In this document: positions 54,905-62,977 of the stretch, piece by piece
How the letters are laid out: the number at the start of each line of letters is the position of its first letter
How positions within the stretch are numbered: position 1 is the first letter of the stretch
Assembly (NCBI GenBank): GCA_013361095.1
Contig: JAATWA010000001.1
Coordinates: 1,096,001 to 1,160,000, forward strand
Direction: 5' to 3'
From: Pseudanabaena biceps
Lineage (GTDB): Bacteria; Cyanobacteriota; Cyanobacteriia; Pseudanabaenales; Pseudanabaenaceae
Length of the DNA stretch: 64,000 nt
Notes under the pieces: model-generated
Told to the model about the DNA's origin: nothing
Seen by the model: only the letters and a program-made list of their open reading frames with translations
Databases searched by the model: none
Translations under genes and position numbers: made by a program

Positions 54905-55528
54905 TCACAAGCTTGCCTTTGCTAAAAATTGCTGAATGGGTAAAAGCATAATTGCTAAAATCATGCCAATTTGATTCACATAATATTCTTGAGAATCAAT
55001 GAAAACTTGGTTATCCCTTAAGATTAAAAACTTCCAAACAGTTCCCGTAGAAACAACACCGTAAATCTCATTATAATCTTGACCTTCTTGTTGATTGAAA
55101 ATTTGGGAGGCAACCATTTCGGCAATACATTGTCCTAAGCCATTTTTGATGTTTTCATTCTTCGCTTCCACGATCGCCATGATTGGCGATCGGATAAAAT
55201 ACTGTTCTTTGGAGAAACTAATCAGATAGTCACAATAGCCTGCTAACCCCTTTTCCTTGTCAACATTAAACTCTGTGCCAGAAAAAAGACTGATTTGATA
55301 ATTAGCCAAGCGCCTCAACTCCGCAAGGATTGGAGCGATCAGAAATTCAGAACGCGATTTTTCTGTATTGATTGCTGTAGCTAAAGGTAAATATTCTGTG
55401 AGAGTTTGTTGCAAGTAGTCTGAGGGGATGACACCTTCTAAAGTTTTAAATAAATTACGATCTTCTTCTAGGGTTAGATTGAAAGTAGTTTGAACCTTAT
55501 CAAGAGTAGTAAAGTCACTATAGGGCAT
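54905..55528 (-). CDS. Nuclease-fold-like protein (paralogue of 40846-41454)
   Basis: 207 residues. The core IRSPIMAIVEAKNENIKNGL with the preceding Asp (GLAGYCDYLISF) gives a PD-(D/E)xK-like pair; GQCIAEMVASQIFNQ and YGVVSTGTVWKFLILRDNQ correspond to motifs in the protein at 40846. No known function. It lies 10 bases upstream of the charged-tail Uma2 gene on the same strand and may begin the operon. Confidence 0.65.
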   Translation of the reverse strand: MPYSDFTTLDKVQTTFNLTLEEDRNLFKTLEGVIPSDYLQQTLTEYLPLATAINTEKSRSEFLIAPILAELRRLANYQISLFSGTEFNVDKEKGLAGYCDYLISFSKEQYFIRSPIMAIVEAKNENIKNGLGQCIAEMVASQIFNQQEGQDYNEIYGVVSTGTVWKFLILRDNQVFIDSQEYYVNQIGMILAIMLLPIQQFLAKASL

Positions 55529-55567
55529 GATTTTAGCTTCTTTTGTGTAAGTACTTGATTACCGCAG

Positions 55568-55608
55568 AGTCGTAAAGTTTCGCAACTTCGGGGTGAAACT
55601 TTACGACT
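55568..55608 (-). terminator. Hairpin downstream of the GH19-like gene
   Basis: Arms agtcgtaaagtttc / gaaactttacgact with a 13-base loop, ending 12 bases past the stop codon of the hydrolase. Confidence 0.6.
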
Positions 55609-55619
55609 TTGGGTTTGAG

Positions 55620-56870
55620 TTAAATTCCAAAAATGCTCTTAGCTCTATCCAAATAGTCTTGACGATCATCTAAACCATTAAGTCCACCATTGATGATGCG
55701 GGTAATAGTAAGGATGTCATCGCTATCGGCATAGGTGTTGAGGTTGCGGGTGTCCCAGTACCATCCTGCGCTCAGGCAAGCGAGGTCAAAGTCACCCAAC
55801 CGTTGAGGATTGTTAATCAAATCTACGCCCAAGGCTCGTCCGCATTCGTCATAGTTTGACCTTCCTGTGACTTGGATTAAGCCACGACCTTTAAAGCGCA
55901 CCCCATCGCCAACTCGTACATTCCCCAAATCGGTGCGCCATTCATAGGCTGAGCCAGAGGCATATTCTTCGTTGGTATTAAAGCCATCACTTTCATGTCC
56001 TACTTGAGCGAGGAAGTGGGCTTTGCGAAGAGGCGTAGAGATGGCATAGCGTTGCATGGTGGTATTGAGGAAAGGCAGTAATGCTCCTAGCCGATCTCGA
56101 TCAGAGTAGGGCGCGATCGCAATCAGTTGTTCTTGGGTGATCAATGTGGGCGCAACTTCAGCACGAGCATACAAACCTGAGTAGGGTTCTTGATCGGCGG
56201 CACGGGGAGGTAAATTATTCAAAATCCGAATCGTGCCATCCACTAACACATCTTTGGGGTTGAAATCGTCTTTGAGTTCGGTGATTAGTTGCTGTAGACG
56301 GCGAGACGCTAATTTACGATATTCCGCTAAGTTAGGAGCTTGGTAGAGTCCTTCGTAGGGCTTACGGATTGCAGGACGCAGGGGTAAACCACTCATCACC
56401 CTGATCAAGTCGTCAATTCTATTATCGGTATCAGTATAACTAGGATCAGAAATTGCCGCGATCGCCGCTGTGATATTTTGCGAGGCTTGTTTTCGCCATG
56501 TGGCAAGGTCGGCGGCGGGGAAAAGTCCTGCATAAGGGGATCGCCCTGTGGGACGAGCAGGCAGTTTACGCATAAATCGAATCAAGTCATCGATCGCGCC
56601 ATCAAAAACACTACCTTCAATATCTTGAATTTTGGGAACTGAAACTTTGAGAGTTGCCGCAGCTCGACCGCGCCATGTGACAAGATTTGCCGCAGGAAAA
56701 ATACCCGCGTAGGGCTGACGGCTAGCGGGTCGAGGAGGCAAATTATTAAGCGATCGCACCAAATCATCGACTAATCCATCGCGTTCGTTAGGAACAGTAC
56801 CGCTAATCTTAGGAACCAGAAAAGCAAGGGTTGCAGCTGCTTGCGATCGCCAAATTTCAACTTGTTTCAT
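55620..56870 (-). CDS. GH19-like chitinase/endolysin with four N-terminal repeats
   Basis: 416 residues. The C-terminal 190 residues are a glycoside hydrolase 19 domain: FLAQVGHESDGFNTNEEYAS (catalytic Glu), VRFKGRGLIQVTGRSNYDE, INGGLNGLDDRQDYLDRA. Upstream are four imperfect copies of a 55-residue repeat of the pattern W/YRxxAxxxLxxxIxxI, DDLIR, LPxRPxxRxPYAGLF, unknown to me but likely a wall- or partner-binding module. No signal peptide, so release would need lysis or a special path. GH19 endolysins cleave peptidoglycan or chitin. It is the last gene of an unassigned cluster. Confidence 0.82.
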   Translation of the reverse strand: MKQVEIWRSQAAATLAFLVPKISGTVPNERDGLVDDLVRSLNNLPPRPASRQPYAGIFPAANLVTWRGRAAATLKVSVPKIQDIEGSVFDGAIDDLIRFMRKLPARPTGRSPYAGLFPAADLATWRKQASQNITAAIAAISDPSYTDTDNRIDDLIRVMSGLPLRPAIRKPYEGLYQAPNLAEYRKLASRRLQQLITELKDDFNPKDVLVDGTIRILNNLPPRAADQEPYSGLYARAEVAPTLITQEQLIAIAPYSDRDRLGALLPFLNTTMQRYAISTPLRKAHFLAQVGHESDGFNTNEEYASGSAYEWRTDLGNVRVGDGVRFKGRGLIQVTGRSNYDECGRALGVDLINNPQRLGDFDLACLSAGWYWDTRNLNTYADSDDILTITRIINGGLNGLDDRQDYLDRAKSIFGI

Positions 56871-56935
56871 TGTTTTTATGGCTATGAAGATTTATTGATT
56901 TTTTGCGTAATTATAACTGTCACGAACCTTGTCCG

Positions 56936-56994
56936 ACACAACCGAAAAGGCTAATGGCGGCGCGTTGTGTCGCCATTAGCCTTTTCGGTTGTGT
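56936..56994. terminator. Palindrome between the GH19-like and membrane protein genes
   Basis: 24-bp arms acacaaccgaaaaggctaat plus ggcg and complements around an 11-base loop. It separates the two same-strand genes. Confidence 0.7.
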
Positions 56995-57020
56995 GTAAGT
57001 AAAGCTTGCTTTGCTATCCA

Positions 57021-57962
57021 TCATCTAATAAAACGTCCAAAAATTAATTTCACTACAAATGGAATCCGCAAAAAGACTTTACCAAGCATTGCGGCAATAC
57101 GCTTGCGTAAACTCACTAGGGCAATCGGTAAATATGCCTCTGTCCAAGGCTTTAGATCAGCCACTATTATTTGGAAATTAGGATCAACCGAAATCCAGTC
57201 AAGTCCCATTGAGCAAATTACAGAAATTACAATCGCGGCGATCGCTATATATTGCAAATATTGCTTTTCTAAAGTTGTTATTAAATTCTGAAATAACTGC
57301 TTGATTTTTCTTTGAATAGCTCTGGAGACAGGAATATCTTTGACCAGCCACCAGACAATCAAAACCAATACAGTCACAATAATTGGCGTAGATTGAGCAG
57401 TCAAAGTATTCAGAGCTTCTATCGGCAAGTTAAAGCGTTTACCAATAACTGCGAAAAGATCACTCCAAAAGATCGCGGCAGTAAAAGATATAACGGCAAT
57501 CTCAATCGGTTGAGTTTTTTGAGCAACATAATCAGCGATCGCCGTCACTATTTGCCGCGAGATTTGACTAATCAGATAGCTATGCGCTGCCAAAATGCGA
57601 TCGGCATGGGGGTGCTGTAGGATGTCTTGACAAATTTTTTGAGTTAAGTCGCCATCGAGGGAGAGCAATGTCCGCAATATGGGACTTGTTTGTGCTTTTT
57701 GTTCAAGCGCTAAATTTGCATCATCATCAAAATAAGTCCAAACTATAATCGCCCCATGACGCGATGAGGCAATACCCAGACTAGATGCCAAAACACTCAA
57801 TAGTTTAGCGCTATCTAATCTATAGATAATTTCCTGTTCAATACCATCGGCTATGCTTTGTTGGCGCTCCTGCTCAATTTGGGATAGTGCGATCGGGCTA
57901 AGCCGCAACACCACTTCATCATCAACTATAGCCAACCAATCAGGTTTAGCCACGACAAACAC
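57021..57962 (-). CDS. Unassigned membrane protein with DGD motif
   Basis: 313 residues. The N-terminal soluble half (1-150) includes LLSLDGDLTQKICQDIL with DGD at 103-105 and an acidic YFDDDANLALEQ; three hydrophobic segments follow (about 153-172, 191-208 and 238-254); a basic tail ends the protein (RKRIAAMLGKVFLRIPFVV). I recognise no family. The DGD stretch is shared with the two upstream proteins, suggesting a common fold. 33 bases downstream of the next upstream gene. Confidence 0.7.
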   Translation of the reverse strand: MFVVAKPDWLAIVDDEVVLRLSPIALSQIEQERQQSIADGIEQEIIYRLDSAKLLSVLASSLGIASSRHGAIIVWTYFDDDANLALEQKAQTSPILRTLLSLDGDLTQKICQDILQHPHADRILAAHSYLISQISRQIVTAIADYVAQKTQPIEIAVISFTAAIFWSDLFAVIGKRFNLPIEALNTLTAQSTPIIVTVLVLIVWWLVKDIPVSRAIQRKIKQLFQNLITTLEKQYLQYIAIAAIVISVICSMGLDWISVDPNFQIIVADLKPWTEAYLPIALVSLRKRIAAMLGKVFLRIPFVVKLIFGRFIR

Positions 57963-57995
57963 TCCTAAGCTGCAAGGGGCATCGACAATCCCTAC

Positions 57996-58781
57996 CTATT
58001 TCTGAATGCGATAGGGGATCAAATTCTTCACAAGATTTAGGCAAGTTTCAATAAGTTTTGACCATTGCCCTTGAGCATTTTCTAAAGCATCATGGTGAAT
58101 TTGGACAATCAGTTGCGCCGATTTGGGATCAATTTTTTGCTTGCTAGGTATAAACAAACCATCAATAAAACGGTTAGTTAAATCTCCATCCAATTGAAAC
58201 CGAGTTTGAGCATAGGTCTGTTCGCCATTTAATACCATTTGCTCAATCTCCCACAGCTTCCGAAAATAGCAGATTAATTGGGCATCAGTTTTAATAACGC
58301 CTTGATCATCACGTTCCAGATTTAGCTTTAAAACTTTGTTAGCTAGATCTGCATAGCATTCTTGTTCACGGTTAAACTGGGCGATATCTGTAGAATCGAT
58401 CGCATTTTTGCGTTCATTAAAAGTCCGTTCAGCTCGTCTATAGATCTCTAGATCGCGGTTATACTTCTCCATCTCTGATGGAGATATCGCTGCACCCTTT
58501 TGCTTAAGTTGATTACTACGATCTAGCAGCGATCGCTTCACATTTTGCAATCCATCTTCAGTCTGGTAGGTCAGTCTTTGCAAAAGATCATCGTAAAAAA
58601 CTACCGCATCAAACTTAGACATCACGATTTTACTGACGATGATCGTATTTACTTCTAGGGCAGTAATTTCATCTAAAACGTCTTTGAGAGTCTCCCTAAA
58701 TTGGTTAAGTGTATTACTTTGATTAGGGTTATCTTTAGTCTTTTCCTGATTCTTTAGGTGGTTAGTTGCTTGCTCTGCCAC
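57996..58781 (-). CDS. Unassigned helical protein with DGD motif
   Basis: 261 residues, strongly helical and charged (EKYNRDLEIYRRAERTFNER). LNQFRETLKDVLDEITALEV near residue 25 resembles the corresponding part of the protein at 58812; FQLDGDLTNRF (DGD 198-200) is the shared motif with 57021 and 58812. No transmembrane segment or catalytic motif recognised. The C-terminal 60 residues (IDPKSAQLIVQIHHDAL, LIETCLNLVKNLIPY) also align in spacing with the end of 58812. Paralogous arrangement inferred by eye. Confidence 0.7.
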   Translation of the reverse strand: MAEQATNHLKNQEKTKDNPNQSNTLNQFRETLKDVLDEITALEVNTIIVSKIVMSKFDAVVFYDDLLQRLTYQTEDGLQNVKRSLLDRSNQLKQKGAAISPSEMEKYNRDLEIYRRAERTFNERKNAIDSTDIAQFNREQECYADLANKVLKLNLERDDQGVIKTDAQLICYFRKLWEIEQMVLNGEQTYAQTRFQLDGDLTNRFIDGLFIPSKQKIDPKSAQLIVQIHHDALENAQGQWSKLIETCLNLVKNLIPYRIQK

Positions 58782-58811
58782 TTATTTACGCGCCCTTTAC
58801 TAACTGGAGAA

Positions 58812-59264
58812 TTAGACCAAACTCGGCAAGCGATCGCGACGAAAATCGTCAGCATTATCATCGGCTCCAATGGCAAACTTCTCTTCGTCTCTTTTATGGT
58901 TTAGCAAATCAGTCACCTTCTGACTAATACCTACGAGAGTTTTGAGATTATTAGCGATCGTTTCTGCACCTTTCTGCACCTGCAACTCATGAAAATCGCG
59001 CAATTCGGCATAGGGAGATCCTTGCAGAAAGTCTGCCCCTAGCTCATTTTCAATATCACCATCGATCAAATTAATCGTTGTTTTGAGACGATTGCCAGCT
59101 TTGTGGTCAGCGTCGCCATCATGGGCAACCCAAGTTACGATTTCGAGGCGAGCAAGATCAGCAAAAACTTCAACTAATGCATCACCAAAGTTTTTAGTTT
59201 CCTTGAGTTTTTGTTGAAACTTAACTGACGTTGTTACAGATACCGAAGAAGTTGCAGATGGCAT
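58812..59264 (-). CDS. Unassigned protein with DGD motif
   Basis: 150 residues. KNFGDALVEVFADLARLEIV (25-44), then HDGDADHKAGNRL (DGDAD) and TTINLIDGDIENELGADFL (DGD 68-70), ending acidic (AIGADDNADDFRRDRLPSLV). The same order of elements is seen in 57996 and, in part, in 57021; a DGDAD also occurs in 59791. Likely soluble. It starts MPSATSSVSVTTSVKFQQKL. Function unknown. Confidence 0.7.
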   Translation of the reverse strand: MPSATSSVSVTTSVKFQQKLKETKNFGDALVEVFADLARLEIVTWVAHDGDADHKAGNRLKTTINLIDGDIENELGADFLQGSPYAELRDFHELQVQKGAETIANNLKTLVGISQKVTDLLNHKRDEEKFAIGADDNADDFRRDRLPSLV

Positions 59265-59345
59265 TATTAATTACCTGTTACTTAAGAGCAAACTTTTTTT
59301 CAACTAGTATAAAAAATAAATTCTTCGAGCCTTCATTCTTTGATT

Positions 59346-59609
59346 TTAATGATAATCAGATAATTCAATTAGTTCTATAGGTACAAAACTTTCTTGTGGC
59401 AGCAAAATTAATTGTGAGTATATGAGCTTGCCATTCATATCAATACGGTTAATTGCCACACCCATTGGGCGAGGTAATTGAGTTGAATAAGAATCAGCAT
59501 AATATCGATAAATTTGCTTAGCAGCTCTAACAATCATCGGATCAATTTTTTTAGCGATCAGCTCCGATTTTCGTTCTGGGTATTCAAGTCGTTGGGCGGC
59601 ATATGTCAC
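59346..59609 (-). CDS. Unassigned small protein
   Basis: 87 residues (MTYAAQRLEYPERKSELIAK; ends VPIELIELSDYH). No family recognised. Its start is followed by helical and strand-like stretches and no obvious motif. Same strand as the DGD genes, 81 bases upstream of them. A real gene by coding pattern and context, but only moderately sure. Confidence 0.55.
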   Translation of the reverse strand: MTYAAQRLEYPERKSELIAKKIDPMIVRAAKQIYRYYADSYSTQLPRPMGVAINRIDMNGKLIYSQLILLPQESFVPIELIELSDYH

Positions 59610-59790
59610 AATGTAGTCCCCTTAAAATTGACTATTTTTTTGCCTTATAGCAAGATGCATCAGGACTTTAGCTGACTTTGTTTTTTTTTGCAAGATTTGA
59701 ATGCAAGATTATACATTAATTGATAATCTTGCGAGTGCTATGCCCCCAACTTTTAACTCAAAGTTACAGTCCTAAATTCCATATCAGAAC

Positions 59791-60183
59791 TTAATTACCT
59801 TCAGAGCTAGCAAGTTTAATCCTAAATAGCTTGCCATAAAATACTTGTGGAAAATCCACATACCCCTTGTCGCGAATGCTAGAGACAACATCGATGAGGT
59901 AGCCAACAAATTCTGAGTTTTCTAAGGTCATTTCGTAACTCATGTCCGCATCACCATCAAAGGTCAAGCGACATAACACAAGATCTGATGGCAAATTTGC
60001 CACTCGCCACACTGCCGTAAATGAAACAGCGGTGCTGCCTTCAATATGACGTTCACCCGCAATCTCACCTTGTTTATATAGAGATATAGCATAGGGGAGA
60101 GCCTGTCGTTTGTTTGGCTCTCTGTAATAGGGCATGTAGATAGAGACTTCTTGGGGAGCAGCAGCTTTAAGTTCAATTGCCAT
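59791..60183 (-). CDS. Unassigned beta-rich protein with DGDAD motif
   Basis: 130 residues from ATG 60183 (MAIELKAAAPQEVSIYMPYY); the start at 60240 would prepend 19 basic residues without support. It looks beta-rich: ISLYKQGEIAGERHIEGST, FTAVWRVANLPSDLVLCRL, TFDGDADMSYEMTLENSEF. The DGDAD recurs in the protein at 58812. Ends KLFRIKLASSEGN. Probably the first gene of the cluster; no function known. Confidence 0.6.
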   Translation of the reverse strand: MAIELKAAAPQEVSIYMPYYREPNKRQALPYAISLYKQGEIAGERHIEGSTAVSFTAVWRVANLPSDLVLCRLTFDGDADMSYEMTLENSEFVGYLIDVVSSIRDKGYVDFPQVFYGKLFRIKLASSEGN

Positions 60184-60311
60184 AAATACCTTTGTGCTAT
60201 GTAGTAATTTGTTTACGCGGCTTTGTGACATTAGAAGCAAAACTTTTCGTCTCGCTCTAATATTCAGCTTTGCCTAAATTTTTATAAAAACAGTAGCAGT
60301 TTTTTGAGCCT

Positions 60312-60407
60312 TACTCCCTTCCCACCCAAGGATTAGCGTTGCGGCGCGAAGCGCCACAACGCTAATCCTTGGGTTTTAATGTCTATTTTTAGACTGGGAA
60401 GGGAGTA
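60312..60407. repeat. Dispersed palindromic element, family B
   Basis: Outer arms tactcccttccca (60312-60324) and tgggaagggagta (60395-60407). Inner hairpin: cccaaggattagcgttg with ggcgc / gcgcc core, loop gaa. The block gtctatttttagac is shared with the copy at 27958-28045. Confidence 0.75.
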
Positions 60408-60427
60408 GTAGCTGGGCATGATTAAAA

Positions 60428-60460
60428 GTAAAATTGCGGCGCAAAGCGCCGCAATTTTAC
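60428..60460. terminator. Hairpin at the end of the binding-protein gene
   Basis: Perfect 15-bp arms gtaaaattgcggcgc / complement around aaa, nine bases past the stop codon. Confidence 0.7.
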
Positions 60461-60468
60461 TTTGTGGT

Positions 60469-61791
60469 TTATGGAGAAACCCGATCAATTACAGTGATTT
60501 TGCCATCAGGTTGTACTTGCCAAACGTCATAGCTACCCTTGACATCACCATATTCATCAAGGTCAACATTACCGCTTGCGCCTTGATAATTAATATCTGT
60601 ACCAGCTCTTACTAACTTGAGAGCTTCGCAAACATCAGTAACCTCTTGTCCAGGGGCATTAGCAATTTCGCGGAGTTTGCCTTTTATCGCGTCACCCGTG
60701 CCATCTTTGGCAGCTTCCGCCGCGATCGCTACTAGAGCCGCCGCATCATAGGAATGTGGAACAAAAGCACCGACTTCTTGTCCAGTTTTTTCCTTAAATC
60801 TTTTGCTAAATACATCAAGAGATTTACCATCAGCCCCAGGCACAGTTCCGATCGCCCCTGCCAAAATCAATTTACCTTCAGGGGTATTGCCAATTAATTT
60901 AGGGAAATCTTCGGTTTTTACGCCATCGGTGAGCAAAATTTGCACATCTTTAGTTAAACCCTGCTCAAAGGCTGCCTTAATTACTGCACCACCTGAGTCG
61001 GGATAGAGGATCGCCGCTACTGCATCAGGTTTACTACCAAAAGCGCCTTTAGCTTCAGATTCAAAGGTTGTTGCTTTGGGATCATAACGAGTGGGCTTGC
61101 TTTTATTAACGATTGTGCCGCCAAGCTTTTCAAAAGCTTCCACAAAGGCTTTTTCAAAACCCACACCATAGTCATTATTAATTACTAAAGTGGCAACTTT
61201 TCTTGCGCCTTTTTTATAGGCTAAGTTGGCTAGTGCCAGTGCTTGATAAGTGTCAGGTGGCGCAGTGCGATACCAATAGCCATTAAACTCACCTTTCTTA
61301 GCACGCTCAGAAAATACAGGACTAGTGCTACCGGGGGATACCATGACCACTTTATTAGGAACTGCGATCGCTAAGGCTGCTGTAGAGACGCTACTAGCAA
61401 AAGATCCTACTACAGCACCCACATTATCGACCTTGACGAGCTTCGTCATCGCCTCGGCACCTGCTGGGGGATCAGTGCGATCGTCTTCTTTAACATAGGT
61501 AATTGGCTTACCCAACACCCCACCACATTGATTAACAGTCTCCACCAAGAAATCAATGGATCTAATCATTGGCGAACCAATCGATGACAGATCACCAGTT
61601 ATAGGCAGTAAAGCCCCCAGTCGCAAAGTATCTTTGACACCGCCACTAGTCCCTGTTGCTGTGGTGTTAGACGCAGTAGGTGTACTAGTCTCGGTAGAAA
61701 CATTGCCGCTAGGCTGACAAGCAACAATCCAAATAGTGGTTACAGTTAATAGAACAGCTAGATAAAGCGAAGATAAAAACCTTTTAGTCAT
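60469..61791 (-). CDS. ABC transporter substrate-binding lipoprotein (branched-chain amino acid type)
   Basis: 440 residues. A lipoprotein signal peptide with lipobox IVAC, cleaved before Cys25, leads to a Ser/Thr linker (QPSGNVSTETSTPTASNTTA) and a periplasmic-binding-protein family 6 domain: LRLGALLPITGDLSSIGSPM, GAVVGSFASSVSTAALAIAV, MVSPGSTSPVFSERAKKGEF and FVPHSYDAAALVAIAAEAAK. It would deliver amino acids, amides or urea to a Liv- or Urt-type permease. No permease or ATPase genes are adjacent. Divergent from rnc. Confidence 0.9.
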   Translation of the reverse strand: MTKRFLSSLYLAVLLTVTTIWIVACQPSGNVSTETSTPTASNTTATGTSGGVKDTLRLGALLPITGDLSSIGSPMIRSIDFLVETVNQCGGVLGKPITYVKEDDRTDPPAGAEAMTKLVKVDNVGAVVGSFASSVSTAALAIAVPNKVVMVSPGSTSPVFSERAKKGEFNGYWYRTAPPDTYQALALANLAYKKGARKVATLVINNDYGVGFEKAFVEAFEKLGGTIVNKSKPTRYDPKATTFESEAKGAFGSKPDAVAAILYPDSGGAVIKAAFEQGLTKDVQILLTDGVKTEDFPKLIGNTPEGKLILAGAIGTVPGADGKSLDVFSKRFKEKTGQEVGAFVPHSYDAAALVAIAAEAAKDGTGDAIKGKLREIANAPGQEVTDVCEALKLVRAGTDINYQGASGNVDLDEYGDVKGSYDVWQVQPDGKITVIDRVSP

Positions 61792-61850
61792 GGTTACGAT
61801 GAACTACGATCATGTTTGTAAAGTTGCTGTAATTGTATCTGCAAACTCCC

Positions 61851-62639
61851 ATGTCATCCACCATTGATCCGCGCCGCCATCGAGAATTAGTTCGTTTACT
61901 AGAAAAACTAGGACTTGAACAATCAAAACTAGAGGCAATTCACCCATCTGGGTTTGATTGGCTATTAATCGATCGGGCTTTGGTTCACCCCAGCTTTTCT
62001 AGCACTTATAACAACGATCAGTTAGAGTTTGTTGGCGATAGTGTGTTGAGGCTCTCAGTCAGTTTATTTTTGCAAGAACGCTATGGCGATCGCTCAGTGG
62101 GGGATTTAGCAGCTTTGCGATCGCATTTAGTCAGCGATCAAACCCTCGCTAAAATCGCAGGTATTTATGATCTCCAAAAATATGTAGTAGTTTCAAATGC
62201 GGCTAAAAATGATTCTCAAGCTCTGCGATCGCTACTTGCTGATGCTCTTGAAGCTCTAATGGCATCTTTATATATTGCTACACAAAATCTAAGCTACATT
62301 CGTCAATGGTTAGATCCACATATGCAAAGTTTTGCTGAATCTCTTCTTGCCATTCCCGCTTTAGGTAATTACAAAGTGGCTCTACAAGAGTTAACCCAAG
62401 GCATTTGGAAAAGATTGCCTGAATATAGAAACGTACCAACCACCGATAGTAACGAAAATATAGATAAAGACAAGCCTTTTTCTGTAGAGGTTTGGTTTGA
62501 TGATCGCTTGTGGGGGCAAGGTCAGGGTAAAAGCATCAAAGCCGCACAACAAGAAGCCGCCGCGATCGCTTTGCAAGAAATGCAAAAATTCATAGAAGCC
62601 AATCCAAAGCTAAATCCTCAAAAATCTCAAGTACCCTAA
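61851..62639 (+). CDS. rnc: Ribonuclease III
   Basis: Double-stranded RNA endonuclease for rRNA and mRNA processing, about 262 residues from ATG 61851 (MSSTIDPRRHRELVRLLEKL). Signature: NDQLEFVGDSVLRLSVSLFL with the catalytic Glu and Asp; later DALEALMASLYIA with the second acidic pair; C-terminal dsRBD with FSVEVWFDDRLWGQGQGKSI and KAAQQEAAAIALQEM. It stands divergent from the binding-protein gene. A TTG six codons earlier is less likely. Confidence 0.94.
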   Translation: MSSTIDPRRHRELVRLLEKLGLEQSKLEAIHPSGFDWLLIDRALVHPSFSSTYNNDQLEFVGDSVLRLSVSLFLQERYGDRSVGDLAALRSHLVSDQTLAKIAGIYDLQKYVVVSNAAKNDSQALRSLLADALEALMASLYIATQNLSYIRQWLDPHMQSFAESLLAIPALGNYKVALQELTQGIWKRLPEYRNVPTTDSNENIDKDKPFSVEVWFDDRLWGQGQGKSIKAAQQEAAAIALQEMQKFIEANPKLNPQKSQVP

Positions 62640-62695
62640 ATTTGTTTTTTTAATGCTAGCGAAGCCAGTCTTTTAAAAACTTCCGCTTAAACTAA

Positions 62696-62750
62696 CCAAT
62701 AGATTTTGGTGAAAGTGTTGTTAAGCAACACTTTCACCAAAATCTATTGG
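62696..62750. terminator. Palindromic terminator after rnc
   Basis: 25-bp arms ccaatagattttggtgaaag plus tgttg and complements around ttaag. The rest of the 62640-62977 gap has only a small hairpin. Confidence 0.7.
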
Positions 62751-62931
62751 TTTTAGTTTGATCGCAAAGCTCTGTAAATCTGATATGCAAAGCAATAGTT
62801 ATCTAAGCTTTTTGCTAACTACGTCTAGCGACAGCCATACAATAATGAGTAGCACAATTCATAAATTTTTCTATAAACATAGGTCAAGCATCGTAATATT
62901 TCTTAAGTATGGTAAAAGCAATAATTTGACT

Positions 62932-62957
62932 GACGCAAATAGTTCCGTATTTGCGTC
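62932..62957. other. Small hairpin upstream of the glycosyltransferase
   Basis: Inverted repeat gacgcaaat / atttgcgtc with an 8-base loop; possible leader structure. Confidence 0.4.
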
Positions 62958-62977
62958 TAGTACATTGCCACCATTTT

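Noticed and set aside
55620..60183. Complete prophage or tailocin
   Set aside because: No capsid, terminase, tail tube, sheath, baseplate or integrase gene is recognisable; only a lysin-like enzyme is present.
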